The notes under the pieces are model-generated. The model saw nothing but the letters and a program-made list of their open reading frames with translations, did no database searches and had not been told where the DNA came from. Made by a program: the position numbers and the translations under genes. Below are positions 21,185-34,700 of a stretch of 64,000 nt of DNA, in pieces (the stretch's first letter is position 1; every line of letters begins with the position of its first letter). The DNA is from Siphonodentalium dalli (Eukaryota; Mollusca; Scaphopoda; Gadilida; Siphonodentaliidae): positions 104,243,319 through 104,307,318 of the forward strand of contig CP136066.1 in the NCBI GenBank assembly GCA_032622095.1, given 5' to 3'.

Positions 21185-21326
21185 ATTAACTGTCATGTGG
21201 ACTGTTTTTATGGAGATGTAACCGTGAGGTAAGTGGACATAACTTGTGTAAAACCCTTTACATACAAGTTATGACCACTTACCCCACGGTTACATCTCCA
21301 TTAAAATAGTCTACATGACAGTTAAT
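21185..21326. mobile_element. Foldback element, arms about 67 bp
   Basis: The left arm starts ATTAACTGTCATGTGGACT and the right arm ends AGTCTACATGACAGTTAAT. The arms remain about 85-90% complementary through GGAGATGTAACCGTG and GTAAGTGG, with a loop of fewer than 15 bases. No coding sequence. Confidence 0.8.
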
Positions 21327-22604
21327 CCTTATATTTATATATATTTAGCGAAAAAGCCACTTTTGTAAATGTATTTAAATTGAATAGTGTATCGTGACAA
21401 AAACAGCCCAAAGTACCCAATAGCACCCTTGGCAAAAGTTAATAGGAACAATTTCTCTTCATATTGCAACCAGGTGATGTATTAAGTCAATCCTGCGCGA
21501 GTCCAAATGCGCCCAAAACATTACGCGTTCGTCTTTCCAAACCCAATGGATGGTGTTGTGAGCTTGGTGTTATGAGCCGTTGCGCATTCACCGAGAAATA
21601 ACTGCAACTAGCCACGTGGGCGCGGACCAATCAGTATGCTGGATTTAGTGATGACAACACTTAGTATGTAAATATATGTATTTGTAGCTGATTCTGACCA
21701 ACATGCAGCGTTTGAATGGATAACAATACTGTTATAACTGCCCCCCCCCCCCCCCCCGGGTGATTAATTTGGACCGTACATCTTAATAATATGTACATGA
21801 TTAGTCATTCCGCTTTTCTGATGTCATTACAAGCATTCAAATCTTATTTTTCAGACAGGAGGAGCTGCCTGATTGGATTGAGACATACAAATTTCATTCA
21901 AGGCCTGATATCTGATAACCAATCATAGAATCATGTTTCCTGAGTGTTTCTTGCAGATAATGATTACACTTGATACCAATATTATTAATTCTGTCCAAGA
22001 CTGGATGAGGAAGGATTTCAAATGTTATTCAGTGTACATGTAACGGATACATGTAATCTAGATGTTATCGGTATTCGTCCATGCATGACATAATGTGAGT
22101 TGTTGCTTTGTGACAGTCCTGGCTATATACATGTACCATATGTATACCAATGAATGGTATGCACTGAATCCAGTACTGTGCAGTGTGCAGCGAAGGGGAG
22201 GCTTTAATATATAACCAAATGATGACCAATGTCTTCATCAAAGGCAAAAATGACACATCCATTCCTTCCTTGATGGAGACCGATCAGTGACGTCTACATT
22301 TTATCAGACTTAGTGGTGAAAATCTTGGCAAGTGAAGTTAGTGAATTCAATTCTACAACATACATGTACATGTACCTGTATGCTTCTGTATGTACCTGTA
22401 TGAGTCTCAGAAAATGTGCACTATGGCATCCAGTGTATGCATAACCTTTGTTATACCGTACTTCATACTACATTGACCAGAATTTGGAGGTGTACCAGTT
22501 TCATATCTCTACACAAAGCACAACAGTACCCATGGATCAGTCTCAAGCCTTGTTTCTGAGCTTGTCTGAAGGATATGAACTTTTAAAGATATATGATGCA
22601 CTTG
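21327..22604. other. Unassigned DNA with poly-C tract
   Basis: A poly-C run lies at about 21740-21757. A GC-richer patch at 21490-21650 carries CACGTG and CCAAT. No exon follows it that I can recognise. Confidence 0.3.
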
Positions 22605-22962
22605 TTCTGGTGCGTGAAACTGATCAGTTAGTACCAAGGCGCTATGCCAACTGGAAGAAGGTAGCATTCTACTAACATAGCCGAAAATCGAAAGCAAATC
22701 AACCGTATCACTCCATAGAACACATTGCCTGAGCTACGCTCATTTGTGAATATTTACTACTCGATTCGGGGCGCATCTATCGGCGATAATATAACGAAAA
22801 CGAGTTCGCCTTTGATAGTTACTGCATTTAATTATGTATACGAATGATGGTGTGTGTTGTTAATTTGGATATAATATTTGTAAAAAGTACTACTTTGAAC
22901 AAGATTATTCTCCATTTATATTTTATCACCCTATTGGAGTGTTTCACATCACTTTAAGTGAC
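22605..22962 (-). repeat. Dispersed repeat family R375, copy 3
   Basis: The reverse complement of 17417-17785 over nearly its whole length, ending near CACATCACTTTAAGTG. Accumulated substitutions make this an old copy. Confidence 0.7.
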
Positions 22963-23416
22963 AAATTATTGCAGCATGTCAATATAATCAGATTCATGTA
23001 CATGTACACACATACAGGCCTTAAAATCCATCACAGAATAAAAATATTCTGATGTTCCTTTATCTTTGTCAACCTGCTGTATCACCAAGTAATATGTACA
23101 AGGAGCTTAATGTGGCTTAGACATGTACCATACATGTACATTTAAAGACAGATAATCCGAGTTCACGCTCCTCAATTACCATTTCTTTGGCTTCAGGGGT
23201 AAAAATAACTTATTCGAGTTGAGGAACACACCCTTTAAAGTTCTGAGTTAAAAAATATAATTTTTTGAAATCTGTTATTTTTCACCACCATGAATATTTC
23301 CCGGCCTAGCAAATATTCAATGAGTCGATTGACATAATCTTGATACCAAGTTGCGATGAACAAAATGTTGATTTATAACACGTTTTGGAAAATGTTACAC
23401 TAGAGTTGACAGTAGT

Positions 23417-23604
23417 TACAGTAATGCCCAAAGTAATTGACCACTTAACCACAGCAGAATTAAATGGCTTGTTGCCATTCATCGGAAAGCTCTTGGGGAG
23501 AGCTTTCCGATGAATGGCAACAAGTCATATTTCCGACTAAATCCTGAAAAATTTCCCATAATTCAGCTGTGGTTAAGTGGTCGATTACTTTGGCCATTAC
23601 TGTA
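23417..23604. mobile_element. TA-flanked MITE with central hairpin (full copy)
   Basis: Ends are TACAGTAATGCCCAAAGTAA and TTACTTTGGCCATTACTGTA. About 45 bp of terminal inverted repeat extend through GACCACTTAACCACAGC. The flanking TA on each side is the Tc1/mariner-type target duplication (known of the superfamily; membership here is inference). Fragments lie at 5036, 20846, 23876 and 63267. No transposase. Confidence 0.85.
23465..23527. repeat. Long near-perfect hairpin inside the MITE
   Basis: A 29-base arm containing TTGTTGCCATTCATCGGAAA pairs with the right arm with one mismatch, around a loop of about five bases. Its size and perfection resemble a small-RNA precursor, but no expression evidence exists. 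Confidence 0.8.
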
Positions 23605-23875
23605 GCATTATGTTTTGGTAATTAATTGATTAAGAAATGTTGTTCTTAGAATCTGATGATATGGAGACCATGGAGAGATTGTTTACCTTTAATTGTCAAT
23701 GTTGACTTTAAAGCATACTAGTAACATATGTTATGTTTATTTTATGTATCCCTGCATAAAATGGGGTGATAAATTTATATTATACTCACATCTGGTCTTT
23801 TGATATTTTGTGAGTAATTTATATGAAAGAATGGCATTGCATGCTAGCAATTCTGATAAACATCACTGTTAAAAT

Positions 23876-24017
23876 GAGGCTTGTTGCCATTCATCGGAAA
23901 GCTCTCAGAGAGCTTTCCGATGAATGGCAACAAGCCATATTTCCGACTAAATCCTGAAAAGTTACCCATAATTCTACTGTGTTTAAGGAGTCGATTATAC
24001 TCGGGGGCATTACTGTA
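23876..24017. mobile_element. TA-flanked MITE, second hairpin copy
   Basis: Within it, 23878-23936 is a perfect 29-base palindrome with a one-base loop, carrying the same arm as the hairpin at 23465. The right flank matches the family to ATTACTGTA, with small insertions. The left terminal repeat is missing; the hairpin abuts unrelated sequence. Confidence 0.8.
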
Positions 24018-24540
24018 TTCGATATCTCAAGCTGTTGCATACCGAAAAGACTTGGGCTAGTACCTGAACAGTAAACCTGCAATCTGCATGATTCATGAAA
24101 CAGCTATTGAAAACATGCTGTATATACACAGAATTACACAATTTTGTTTATGGGTTTGTTGATATGACACGAGTGCTAGCGCACAATGACGGAATGAACA
24201 GCACACCCTAGAGTTCTATCTCTCCTCAATGGCACAAGTGCCGTATCAACAAATCCATTAATACAAGTGTCTTTCTGTGTTTATTACACATCACCCGTCC
24301 TAGAATATGTGCATTTAAAAATACAGGGTTACGATGTTTATTAAGGCACATACAGTGCTTGTTTTGTCATGTGTGATGATTTTTTTTCCTATCGTTTGAA
24401 CTGGATACTCAAATAACAGAAATTGTTATATATTTTTTTAGCAACCGACAGATTTGAGGTAACTCTTTCTATAAATATATTGAAAATCATGTGTCGGGAT
24501 GTAATTATTAGCAATCAATATATTTTTTGTTGCATATATA

Positions 24541-24646
24541 GGTTTATACAATTTTAAGAGGCAGAACAAGATACAGGTACTTTGTATAGTTTCATTTCGC
24601 GAATGTACACAGTATCTTGTTTGGCCTCTTGCAATTTTAGAAACCC
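24541..24646. repeat. Foldback with 35-bp arms
   Basis: GGTTTATACAATTTTAAGAG and its complement, ending ATTTTAGAAACC, flank a core with AACAAGATAC and GTATCTTGTT facing each other. No ORF. Confidence 0.65.
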
Positions 24647-24684
24647 ATAACTGTAACGAGAAATTGTTGATTGTATATTTAAAG

Positions 24685-25186
24685 TTTAAAGGTACGGGAG
24701 GCCTTGGCGGTGGGTATGCTGTGAAAATATTTCCACCGGTCAAAAACCGCCACAAACAGAAAGAATATTAAAATGTAGACAGACTTTGTCCGTATACAAA
24801 TAAGAAATATCGCATAAACAGTATGTTATTGTCATATGTTTGACCATTCTTATGTAAACAAAAGCATAAAAAGGTACTTTCCTGGTGTTTGTTTATATTA
24901 TGATGGTAAACATAAAGAGCGTTCATTGTTGCTGAATTTTGATATGGAACGAATAAAGAGCATTTATATGATTTGTGTGTGATTAGCCAGTAACACTGTG
25001 CTGCCTTCTGTAACACAATCAGGCTCCTGCTTAGGTAAAATATAGTAGGTCTTTATGATAGCATGCTGTTTACGCGATGGTCATGGTATATATGAACAAA
25101 ACTGTATGCGTTTTAATGTTTTTCTGTTTACGGTGATTGAAACAAATATGAATATTTTCGACAACTAAGGCCTCCCGTGCCTTTAA
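24685..25186 (+). mobile_element. TTTAAAGGTACGGG element, copy 1
   Basis: Ends are TTTAAAGGTACGGGAGGC and GCCTCCCGTGCCTTTAA. It contains TCAAAAACCGCCA near the left end, TAAAGAGCG-type words and ATGAATATTTTCG near the right. The same element lies inverted at 58181-58706. About 500 bp with no ORF, so a non-autonomous TIR transposon. Confidence 0.8.
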
Positions 25187-25299
25187 GCCCCCTTATTGTC
25201 TCCATTATACATTTAACAATGATATTTACAAAGAAGTTTTTATATTCAGAATAAATGTCAATTGTATATTTTAAAACACAATTGAAATTATATATTAAT

Positions 25300-25845
25300 T
25301 TAAAATTAAATGTTTTTCTTAATTAAGAATTGTTTTCTAATGTATCTTTCCTAATTGGGGAAAATATTCCTAGTTAAGAAAACTTGTTTTCCTTACTTAG
25401 ATTTATTTTCCTGCTTGAGAAAATCTCATTCTAGAAAAAATTGGCATCACTTAAGAAAAAATATCTTGACGATATTTCTAACTATAGAAAATATAATTTC
25501 TTGTTCTAGATTAATTGTATAGCTTTCTTAAATTTCTAGCTATTCTCCCAAGATAATCGCAGTATCTTAAACTTATCTTATTTCAAGAAAAATAAACTTA
25601 TGTGAGAAAAACAATCTTTCCTACATTAAGAAAAAAAATCTATACTAAGATTTTTTTACTAGGATTTTCTTACTAAGATTATTGTGTTTTCTTAAAGAAA
25701 TTTTCTCAGACAAGAAATTTTCCCACCCTTTCATTTCTTGACCTAGAAAATATGTTTTTCTTATTTTTCTAGCTATTCTCCCAAGATAATATCTCATTTC
25801 AAGATTTTTTTTTTCCTGAATTGAGAAAATATTTTTGGCAGTGTA
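25300..25845 (-). mobile_element. ACACTGCCAAAAA element, copy 2
   Basis: The right end ATATTTTTGGCAGTGT is the reverse complement of the left end at 12623. The interior is a dense run of AAGAAA/TTTCTT words. AGCTATTCTCCCAAGATAAT occurs twice (about 25538 and 25771), showing internal duplication. The left limit is uncertain. Confidence 0.6.
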
Positions 25846-26625
25846 CCCTTCCACGTTACAGTGTGTTGTGAATCTAAACAGACATTTAGCATAAAGTCGG
25901 GATTTCTAAATTCCTATTTATTATTGATAATCTTCCCAGTCGTATGGGTTACATTTTCCAAAATAAATGTTTGGGCGGGTTTTTATTGTCATTATGCGAT
26001 ATGTGAGGCGAAGCTTGTGCTAATCATTGCGTTGTTGAGGAGTACTCCAACCGAGTTCCTGTGGTGGCTTTAGATCGGTTAATACACTAACAATTCGTGA
26101 TGAGTCTTATGAAACAGCTCAGGCTATCGGAGTACGTATATCGGTGCATTATCCAGATGACATCGCCATGATCCATTAGACGTGTGACAGATATGTTGTT
26201 CATCAAATCTAAGGTATCTATATTTAATACACATTTTAACGTTCGTAGTCGGCTTAGTCTAGCTGCGACGCGTTTGTTCAATACCAGAGATGTTTGTCTT
26301 TAAGTACAAAGGATTAGGGGAATATTGTTTCCGTCAATGTAAGAAGACATCATTGATTTTGTTTCGTTGGAATAAATTTCACGAGCTATTGGTTTTGCAC
26401 ATGTCGTGATGTGATCAAGGTGGTTAACGGCTTTGATCAAGTGAAGTATTGGCATTTGTTAAACATGTACCATCGACGTACATCCGTGTAAATGAAGAAA
26501 TAGCATCAACCAGATAATCGATGTACACACAAAATAAAAATGGCCGGACGATAAACTAGTACTAATGCACTTATAATCAGATGTAATGATATGACCACAC
26601 GTTGTTTCCGGTTCGAGATATAGTC
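25846..26625. other. Unassigned DNA
   Basis: Short open frames only (for example 25861-26073). Nothing recognised. Confidence 0.3.
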
Positions 26626-26985
26626 CAACACTTTCTCGCAGAAATACGCACGTAATCGACATATGTGAAATATGTACATAATGTGATTATCTGGCTCTGC
26701 AATAAGCAGATAATGGACTCTTACCCATTATTTCGTTGTATGACGCGGGCCAGTGAAGACACCTGTTAAATCGCGTACACCTGAAAAGTCGTGAGTTGGC
26801 TTATTTATGTAATTGTAGGCACATAATCTGATTAGAATCGCCTCATTATGAGTCGACGATGTGACTAAATGTTCTCATTCCCAGCATATTATCGACTCAA
26901 AATGTTGCGATTCTAAGCAGATTATCTACCTAAAACAAGTTCTATTATAAGCAGATAATGTTCGGGTTTTCGGGAGAACAGGCTG
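26626..26985 (+). mobile_element. 7-bp-TSD element family, copy a
   Basis: Starts CAACACTTTCTCGCAGAAAT and ends TTTTCGGGAGAACAGGCTG. TATAGTC flanks it on both sides, a 7 bp target duplication. Outer ends are imperfect inverted repeats sharing CGCACATAATC-like cores. The interior has repeated TTATCTG/CAGATAA and GACTCA words, giving partial dyad symmetry. No ORF. Confidence 0.85.
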
Positions 26986-29900
26986 TATAGTCACTGATCC
27001 AAATGATAAGATCACCATCAGTTCCATATTGTCTAAGTTTGTGCATCAAGCCATTGTGCCAGACTCTTTCGTACGGTCATGAAATATCACAAACAATATA
27101 ACATGTCACTAATGTTGCAGAGAGAACGGCACCGTGAATGATACAAGTAAATAAGGTAGTCTACTACTAGACACACACAATGGAGACCTTATAGCCACGT
27201 TCTTGACCATTATGTCAACACAGCAGCAAATTCTTTCCCCATGGTGTCCTGATGAAACTCCGATAACGCATAACTGTCGGGGTTGCCCGTATTGATATCA
27301 GGTATCAGTCCAATTCCGCCCACAACTACAAGGATGTTAATACTGTAACGGAGACGCGAATTAATCTGTACTGCTACTGTATTGAGGAATACAATTCATC
27401 CTAATACGGCCAATATGATCCAACATGTTGAACACTGCTATCGGCTATATGGCTGACTGTAAATAGCACGATTAGATAGTTACATGCCAAATTGTTCGAG
27501 AATATATACTGTACAGATAAGCATCTGGAGATTAAGAAACATATTCTAGTTTTTGCCAACCATTGGCAAATGACTTATCGAGAAATCAATGTATGCGACA
27601 TTATGCATACACGCCAAGAAAAATCTAAATCAAATAATGTTGAGTATCCCAAAAGTATCCTGCCAAAATTGACTTTGATGATGGGGTGGGTCATCAGGCG
27701 CATTATCATTAACAAAAATAACGTTTTTTTAAAGATGGAAATTCATATTTGTATGAGATGGCTTACGCTAAGTACTACTTACTGCGGAGTCCAATCATGA
27801 CCATTCATTCCACCTTCATAAACTGGGAGCAATATGCACAATTTGTGTCATTAATTAAATATGTTTAAACCAATCAAGCGCCACATACTCGACAGGTCTC
27901 AGTCAGTACGCTTGGGCGATCAAGATTGTTAGATAAATGTATAACACTGAAATACTACATAGGCCGACGGCTACATAGGCCCACGGAAATCTTATGGAAG
28001 CAATATGCACCATACGACCAAAAAAAAAAGGCTCCCCATTTCTACAATATCTAACAATAAATAATGTCCATGAGCCACGACCACAGATAATTTGACGACG
28101 AGTCTCGACCGGTATAAACCACATGGACTGTATTATTACATCGTCTGGTGAATATTCCGTTGTGTCCCGTAAGTGATTCATGTATAAACAACAAACTGAA
28201 CACATGACCACGGTATTAAAATGAGTCGTTTTAAACGACGCTACTGATACTGGAATTCCTTTATTATTTCATCTACAAAATCTCTAGCTGTTTTAGTAAT
28301 AATTACTATTATTACGTAAGAGTCTCGATGAGTATACTATTGACATTTTTCATAACCGATCATAACAATTAGTAGTTGACCTCTGATTTATGACAGTTTT
28401 AGGGCAACTGCCCTTATTCCACCCGCAAACAAATTAAGCTGGAACACGGACATATTAGAAAATATAACTTATTTTGTTCACGTTACAACAACCCTCTTAT
28501 ATAACGGACATGGCTCAATCGGGCTTCCTAGATGGAAGGGCAAGACAGTGTGGCCAATGGTATTCGAATATAAAGTAAAGACACAACCCCACTCCACTCT
28601 ACATAGAAATAACAAACCGTTAGTGGGTAACTGTCATATAATATAGTAGATGTATTATCCAGGTTCATCATTTTATTATTTATAATAACGTCCGGTGTTA
28701 TATTTGAGTCAAGGTTACAACCTGGTCAGTTCCGCCATTCACATGATCAGTTGATAGACCATTTACTACCACATTAGCTCCTGTGAACCAATGATACTAG
28801 TGAATACGACACGTTGTTTTGCGTTTTATCCAACTCCAAAAAAAACAAGATACAGCTGGCGTGAGGTTTGATGGATAGTATAAACCATGTCGACACAGGT
28901 GAATACTTTAAAGTGATGTGGAACACATCGCTCGCTTTAGCAGACACTATATATGATTTGTGGATAACTGGACTTTAAAGCTGCACAAGCACTAGCCAGA
29001 ATCAAAAGTTGATATATCTTTGTCCTACTGGTTCTCACACCGCTAGTTTGTGGTGCATTCAAGTAATGAAAAGAATACCAGAATTATCCTAACCTAATTG
29101 CTAAAGGGGCTTAGGGCCCGGTCATTTTGGGAAACATAAACCAATAACTGTCAAATTGGGAATTTTCAAGCAGCTGAACCACTGAACATATACAACCGAT
29201 ATATAAGGTATCATAGCTATACCAACTGTCATTAACATATGAATATCAGTTTGTGAGAGATGTGTACTTTACTAACGCATCAACGAATCACTACCAACTG
29301 TCAAAATTTAAAGTCGATTTTGATGACCTGCATACTGAAATGAATCACCTTGGTAAATTGCGAAATTTTATAATAGAAATTGGGAAAACTAGGGTAATTT
29401 TTACGAGATGGGCCTGAATTCGATATTAAGCATCATCCCTGAGCAATGTCATAATATGACAATGCGGCTGAAAACACTCGTGTGTCTGCCACAAACTAGT
29501 GTGAACACAAGTATTGCGCATTCATTTCCTGGCTGCCTGCCACATTATTAGGGATGTTTTGGAATGAAATGGTGGGTTTATGACACTCAATCAGTTTGTA
29601 ACGAAATCACATTTAAATGTCAAAAACGTCAGCGGCAAAAGTTAATGTTCAAATATATATGTATGGGGTAAGGCATGTATACTGTTTATGCATATTTGCC
29701 AAGATACCAAAATGTATGACCATTGGGTACAGGTGCTCAGTTTTCCATCAAAGAAATGGCATTATGAGTTTGCCATCCCACCGTTGTATGTTGGCTTTAC
29801 CAGCATGTCTTGGGTTCAAGTTAAGTAACTGGTGACTGTATATAGTTCTAATCTGTTTATTTATGTCACGAAACTAGTTGCAATTGCACCGTTGTTCCTA

Positions 29901-31311
29901 TACATAAAACAGCCACTGGCTGTTGTGTGCACATACTTTTTTGTGAAGGTTTGTGTATCTATAGTGAAGCAACATTACTTTCAACTGGAAGTTCAATTTC
30001 GATTTGAGCAATTACAAAATGTTAAGAACCTCCGGAACCATCGTCATAAAACAGTTAACTACACTACTGGTTATTTGCTAATTCGACAGTTGTAATGTCA
30101 CGCTGATAAGACAATGACAAATGTTGAACATGTTTGACACATCTTATATATTTAGTCGGTTAGGGCCGATATTTTCAATCAGTGACATGTTGACTGAGTT
30201 CAAAATGTTTGCAACATCCTGAATGTCTATATACCCAAACATAATAATAGAGACTGAGTGGTCAAAATTTCTTTTATTGAAATTTGTGATTTTTTTCGTA
30301 AGAAATTGCACACAAATTCTTTGTTTGTCCCCAAATTAATTATAGGCTATAAATAATCAACTATAGATAACATATAGTTGACTGATAAACAGTTACCGCC
30401 CCGACCAATATTCGTAGTTTTTATTTCATTGACATATGCACCCTCTGGGAAATTGCTATAGCAAAAAATTTTCCCTCGGATTCCTGTGTACTTTTAGTAT
30501 GTTGTTCTAAACATGTCGGACTACAAATTCTGAACAAATCTATTTCCCCTTAGTTTCCCTTATGTTCTAGACTAATTGGTGATGTTACTGACCCGATAAT
30601 GGTTTAAGCACTAGCGCGTAACGGACGGCATTGCCACATAATTGATTTCTGTCGAAATGGTATAAGAGGAAAATAATGGGTTGGTGGTCGCAGCAGTATA
30701 TGCCTTGATGCTGCTTGAATTATTATAAGCCTTGTTGAGTCCGGATAATTCGGTTGTGTCTAGTTAAGTATGCCACTGATGGTGGTCTCAATTGACAGAA
30801 GAGCCAACTCTGTACTAAGGTTGGTTACGATAATTTGCAATTGTAGACGTCACCAAAGATATTTCCGTTAGTAACTCGAGAGTAGGACAGACGTTCAAGC
30901 GGACAATTCATGTAGTCGCATGGAACATGCGCGACAGTTTATGTACAGATCGAAGTTTGTTTGGTTACCCTCCCCATGGCACAATGACCCAAATTTGATA
31001 GAAAATGATAATACATGTACTTGATGTAAAATGTGCACATTATCACACATTTTCTGTTTCATGGGTAATAATAGCAAACACCAAGGGCAATTATACCTAA
31101 GGCATGTGAATGACGTCACATAATTTGTTCTATATCCATCGGTGATTTTTCAAGATCGCGGGTATAGATTTTGGAGAAATTGTCACGTGACTTCCGGTTA
31201 GCAACCGTGTGGAGATTGCCAAAAAAACGCGGAATTGGAAATGAAGCATCGCGATAAAAATGAAAGTAACTACTTCACAACTTACAAAGAATTCACATCT
31301 GATTATACCCC
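26986..31311. other. Large stretch without recognised genes
   Basis: 4.3 kb of AT-rich sequence. ORFs at 27492-27800 (+) and 27903-28211 (-) look like chance. A weak inverted repeat links ACCGCTAGTTTGTGG (about 29030) with CCACAAACTAGTGTGAACAC (about 29490), perhaps an eroded TIR element. Confidence 0.35.
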
Positions 31312-31758
31312 CGCAACGAAGTTGTGGGGGGTATACTGGAATCAGCTTGTCCATCCGTCGTCCATCTAGCCGTCCGTCCGTCGTCCGTCCTGTGGACACA
31401 CATTTGTCCGGAGTTTTTCTCAGTCGTTTTTTTTATCAATTTCCATGAAACTTGGCACAGACATCAACCATCATGAGAACCTGTGCACCTGCTATTATGA
31501 TGTCTGTCCGACTTTTTTTTGTGGAGTTATTCCCCTTTATCGACTTAGAACATTTTCGCAACATGCATAATTTTGTCCGAGCTTTTATTTCTACATTGTT
31601 TCGGTCAATATGTTTAAGATTAGGGTTAGGGTTGTGCACCTGCAATGGGAACTGTTATTTTATTATTTTAACTAAATGTTTACTGACATGTGAAACATCT
31701 TAGTATTTTAAAAAACACGGGGGTATCCTTACCCATTGGGACAGTCAAACCTCTAGTT
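31312..31758 (+). mobile_element. ATACCCCC dispersed repeat, copy 1
   Basis: Begins ATTATACCCCCGCAACGAAG with GTTGTGGGGGGTATA, then CCGTCC-type tandem units, CATGAAACTTGGCACAGACA, TGTCCGACTTT and GGACAGTCAAACCTCTAG. The same sequence lies inverted at 39441-40167. I know this pattern as abundant in mollusc genomes; its transposition mechanism is not assigned here. Confidence 0.75.
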
Positions 31759-34700
31759 TAAGTCTATTAATTTCATTTAGACCAATTCCGTTGGTCAGCT
31801 GAATGAAAACGAAAAATAAAGAAGTCATGACGATAATCCAGACAAGATTTTACAATCAACGACACGTCTTGTCAATTTGGCATGCCGTCTCCGTCGTGAC
31901 CACTGCATGATGTTACATAAATTATTCTTAGCGTTATGTCGCCGAAAAAAGGCAAATTTGAGGCACATCATGTGTGGTTGCTCCACTACGTGTCACGTAC
32001 GATTCATATTTAAAATGATCATTTGTTAGTGATAAATTTAGGTGTAGTCGAATCCTTGTCCTTAAGCTTGTGTGTTCGCGAACGGTAGACCACAAAGACG
32101 TGATCAGCGAGTGACGATTGGAACACCAAGAACGTGTTCGCGGGTTACCATTATCACCAATTGGTTGTCGGGGAGTGAAATGACTAACCAGCGAACGTGA
32201 CGGCACGGTATTCCCGGACCATTTATTGTTGTTAGAGTCGTCAATAACCTGTTCTCGGTCACAGGGTTCCGGGAATTGTTTGTTACTATTATTATTTGTT
32301 ATTAGATATTAGATTCTCGAGGAAATCAAAAAGTCTGGGGAAAATGGCTTTAAATATAGTTTTCAAAATACAATTTTAAAATAACAGCAATTCCCATTCC
32401 TTTGACATTATTCGCCGAAACCGAAACCAGTTTGAAAACATCTAAACCCAAATTCAAAACCTGTGGTATTTCTTGACCCACACAATACGCCATTCCTAGC
32501 AATTTCACAATGCCACGTGTTAGTTTATTCTAACGAACTGCATAGATATACCTATAGCACAACTTGCCAAGAACAACTACATGTTTGGGTAACTCGATAA
32601 GTATCCATGAGCTTCCACTTTGAAGCACATTTTCACCACGATTGTTGTAATTCGATTGGTGCAAATCAGCTGCATGTACTTTCTGTTCATATGCCTGCGT
32701 ATCCTTATCGGCCGCATTACACAGCTGACAGATGTAACGGAAGCACTCACATATCATAGTCCCCGTCAATTTCTCCGAAAGCTGAGTCGTCCGATGACTT
32801 GGAGTTATTGGTCGGGCCTCTGTGGACAATGGATTAATCTATAATCACAAACGGAAGCATTTCACGCGCTGAGTGCGTTCCAATCATATCCTTATTTGAT
32901 ATCTTCGCTTGTGTAAATATTTAGGGTCCTAATTTGATCTTCCTGGGTTTAACCTTTGTTATTTCGCTCTGGCAACACAGTAGTCATGCCGATGAACATG
33001 TTAGTGATGACGAAGACCTGGTCGTAATTAAGAATAAGATGCAATCGATCCGGTTCGAAAAACAGAAGGTTGATGCGGCAGAAGGAGAATGAATTTCTTC
33101 GCAACAGCATTGACAATGAAACGAGAGTTGGAAGAGTTGCGCACGTCTGGGATTGTGACAGATAATGAATCATATCGTTCAACCTAAAATGTTGAAGACG
33201 AAAAATGAAATTCTTCATAAGAATATTAAGAATAATTCAGAATGTTTAGAAATACAAGAATTCTTTGTTTAATATTGACAAAAGCTCGACCTAATCAGAC
33301 AACACTAGTACTAACGATGAACAGGAAAAAGTAAGCCCACTGCATGATCTGAGGTGTTATTTGTGATATACGTGCATGTACGTACTTTGTATGTTTGATA
33401 GGCAAAAGGTGGACTGTCAGATGTTTGTAACCATTATATCGCTTCCACCTGTCGTTTAAAAATAAGTGATGTACATTTCATTGTCAATAAAGGTAACGCA
33501 TTGCACGAATGTCAATGGAGTTAAAATGAATGTCTACTGTATTGGACACTGGCTTTTGATTTTGGCATACTGTTGAACGCTACATTATAACTATATCTAT
33601 GTTATTTTCTTCTTATATCATGAAGGAAACATTAAATATCAATTTGCCAACCATGTTGTTGGCGTTTTGGCATGGACTCCGCCGATAAGAGGAATGGCAC
33701 ATTAGTACATGGCAGCGATGGCGAATCGTGTTGATGCCCTCATTTCGTTTCTCAATCATGTCAAAATAATTTGCTCGCACCAACAATCTATCACGGCTGC
33801 GACCTCATTGCAATGTGCAACTGCCGCCTGTCAGCGATACGATCACACGTATATTCGACGAATTGCGGTGGAATTAATATGACGGATGAAGAGAATCGTA
33901 GAAATGATATTTTAAATCCAATTTAAACTCAAATATCGTTTCTGCCCGAGGCACGGTTATATTACGCGGTGTGAAATCGCTGAAATAAATTCCATGACAG
34001 TTATTAATGCATGAATAATTTCCGTTAAGTTATCTCCGTCGGATAAACACGGAACATTAATATAATGTGATGTCAAATAGTCCATTGCTGAGTGCTTTCA
34101 TCATCGCTTCATTGGTAGTTGTTTTCAACGTGAAATGTGCAATGCACGTGTTAGGATGCGCATCCGGTTTGATTAAACTACATACGATGAGTGTGTCTCA
34201 GGCACCACAACATTATACACCATAACAGAAATGCATCAAAATACATGTTAAAAGGTTATTTATGAAACTTACAAACGAAAGCATTATATGTACCCATGTA
34301 ACATCGTGCATCATCCATAAATTCGTATCATTCTATACCTATATTATATGTCACCAGCAAGCTTTTAGCTTACTACCAAATCCGATTCTCATTTATTAAT
34401 AGTCATGGATGTGCATTGTGAATTGCATGTCTATTGAGAATACATAAGCTTAAACTCAATTAGTGAAGTTACACTTGCGCTCGATGTTGCTGACCTCCGG
34501 AAATTTGAGGTCCGCCGATTCTAATGTACCAACATTAATTTGGTATCTGTCCAATCACCCATAGCGACCAGGCTGACTCAACTATGCACCCAATAGATTG
34601 GAAAATTTGTCACATGCTTTCATTTCACCATATAAATATTGTTTCCAAATTGCAAATACTAAACCAGGTTAATGGCAGATAAGATACTGTACCTACAAGA

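Noticed and set aside
21490-21650. GC-richer patch with CACGTG and CCAAT, promoter-like
   Set aside because: No exon or start codon context follows on either strand; short motifs alone are too weak.
28970-29520. Possible TIR element with inverted CTAGTTTGTGG words
   Set aside because: Arms are about 26 bases with mismatches and no second copy was seen. Mentioned only within the unassigned interval.
31610-31640. TTAGGGTTAGGG telomere-like run
   Set aside because: Only two or three units, present in the dispersed ATACCCCC repeat and its inverted copy, so it is part of that element.
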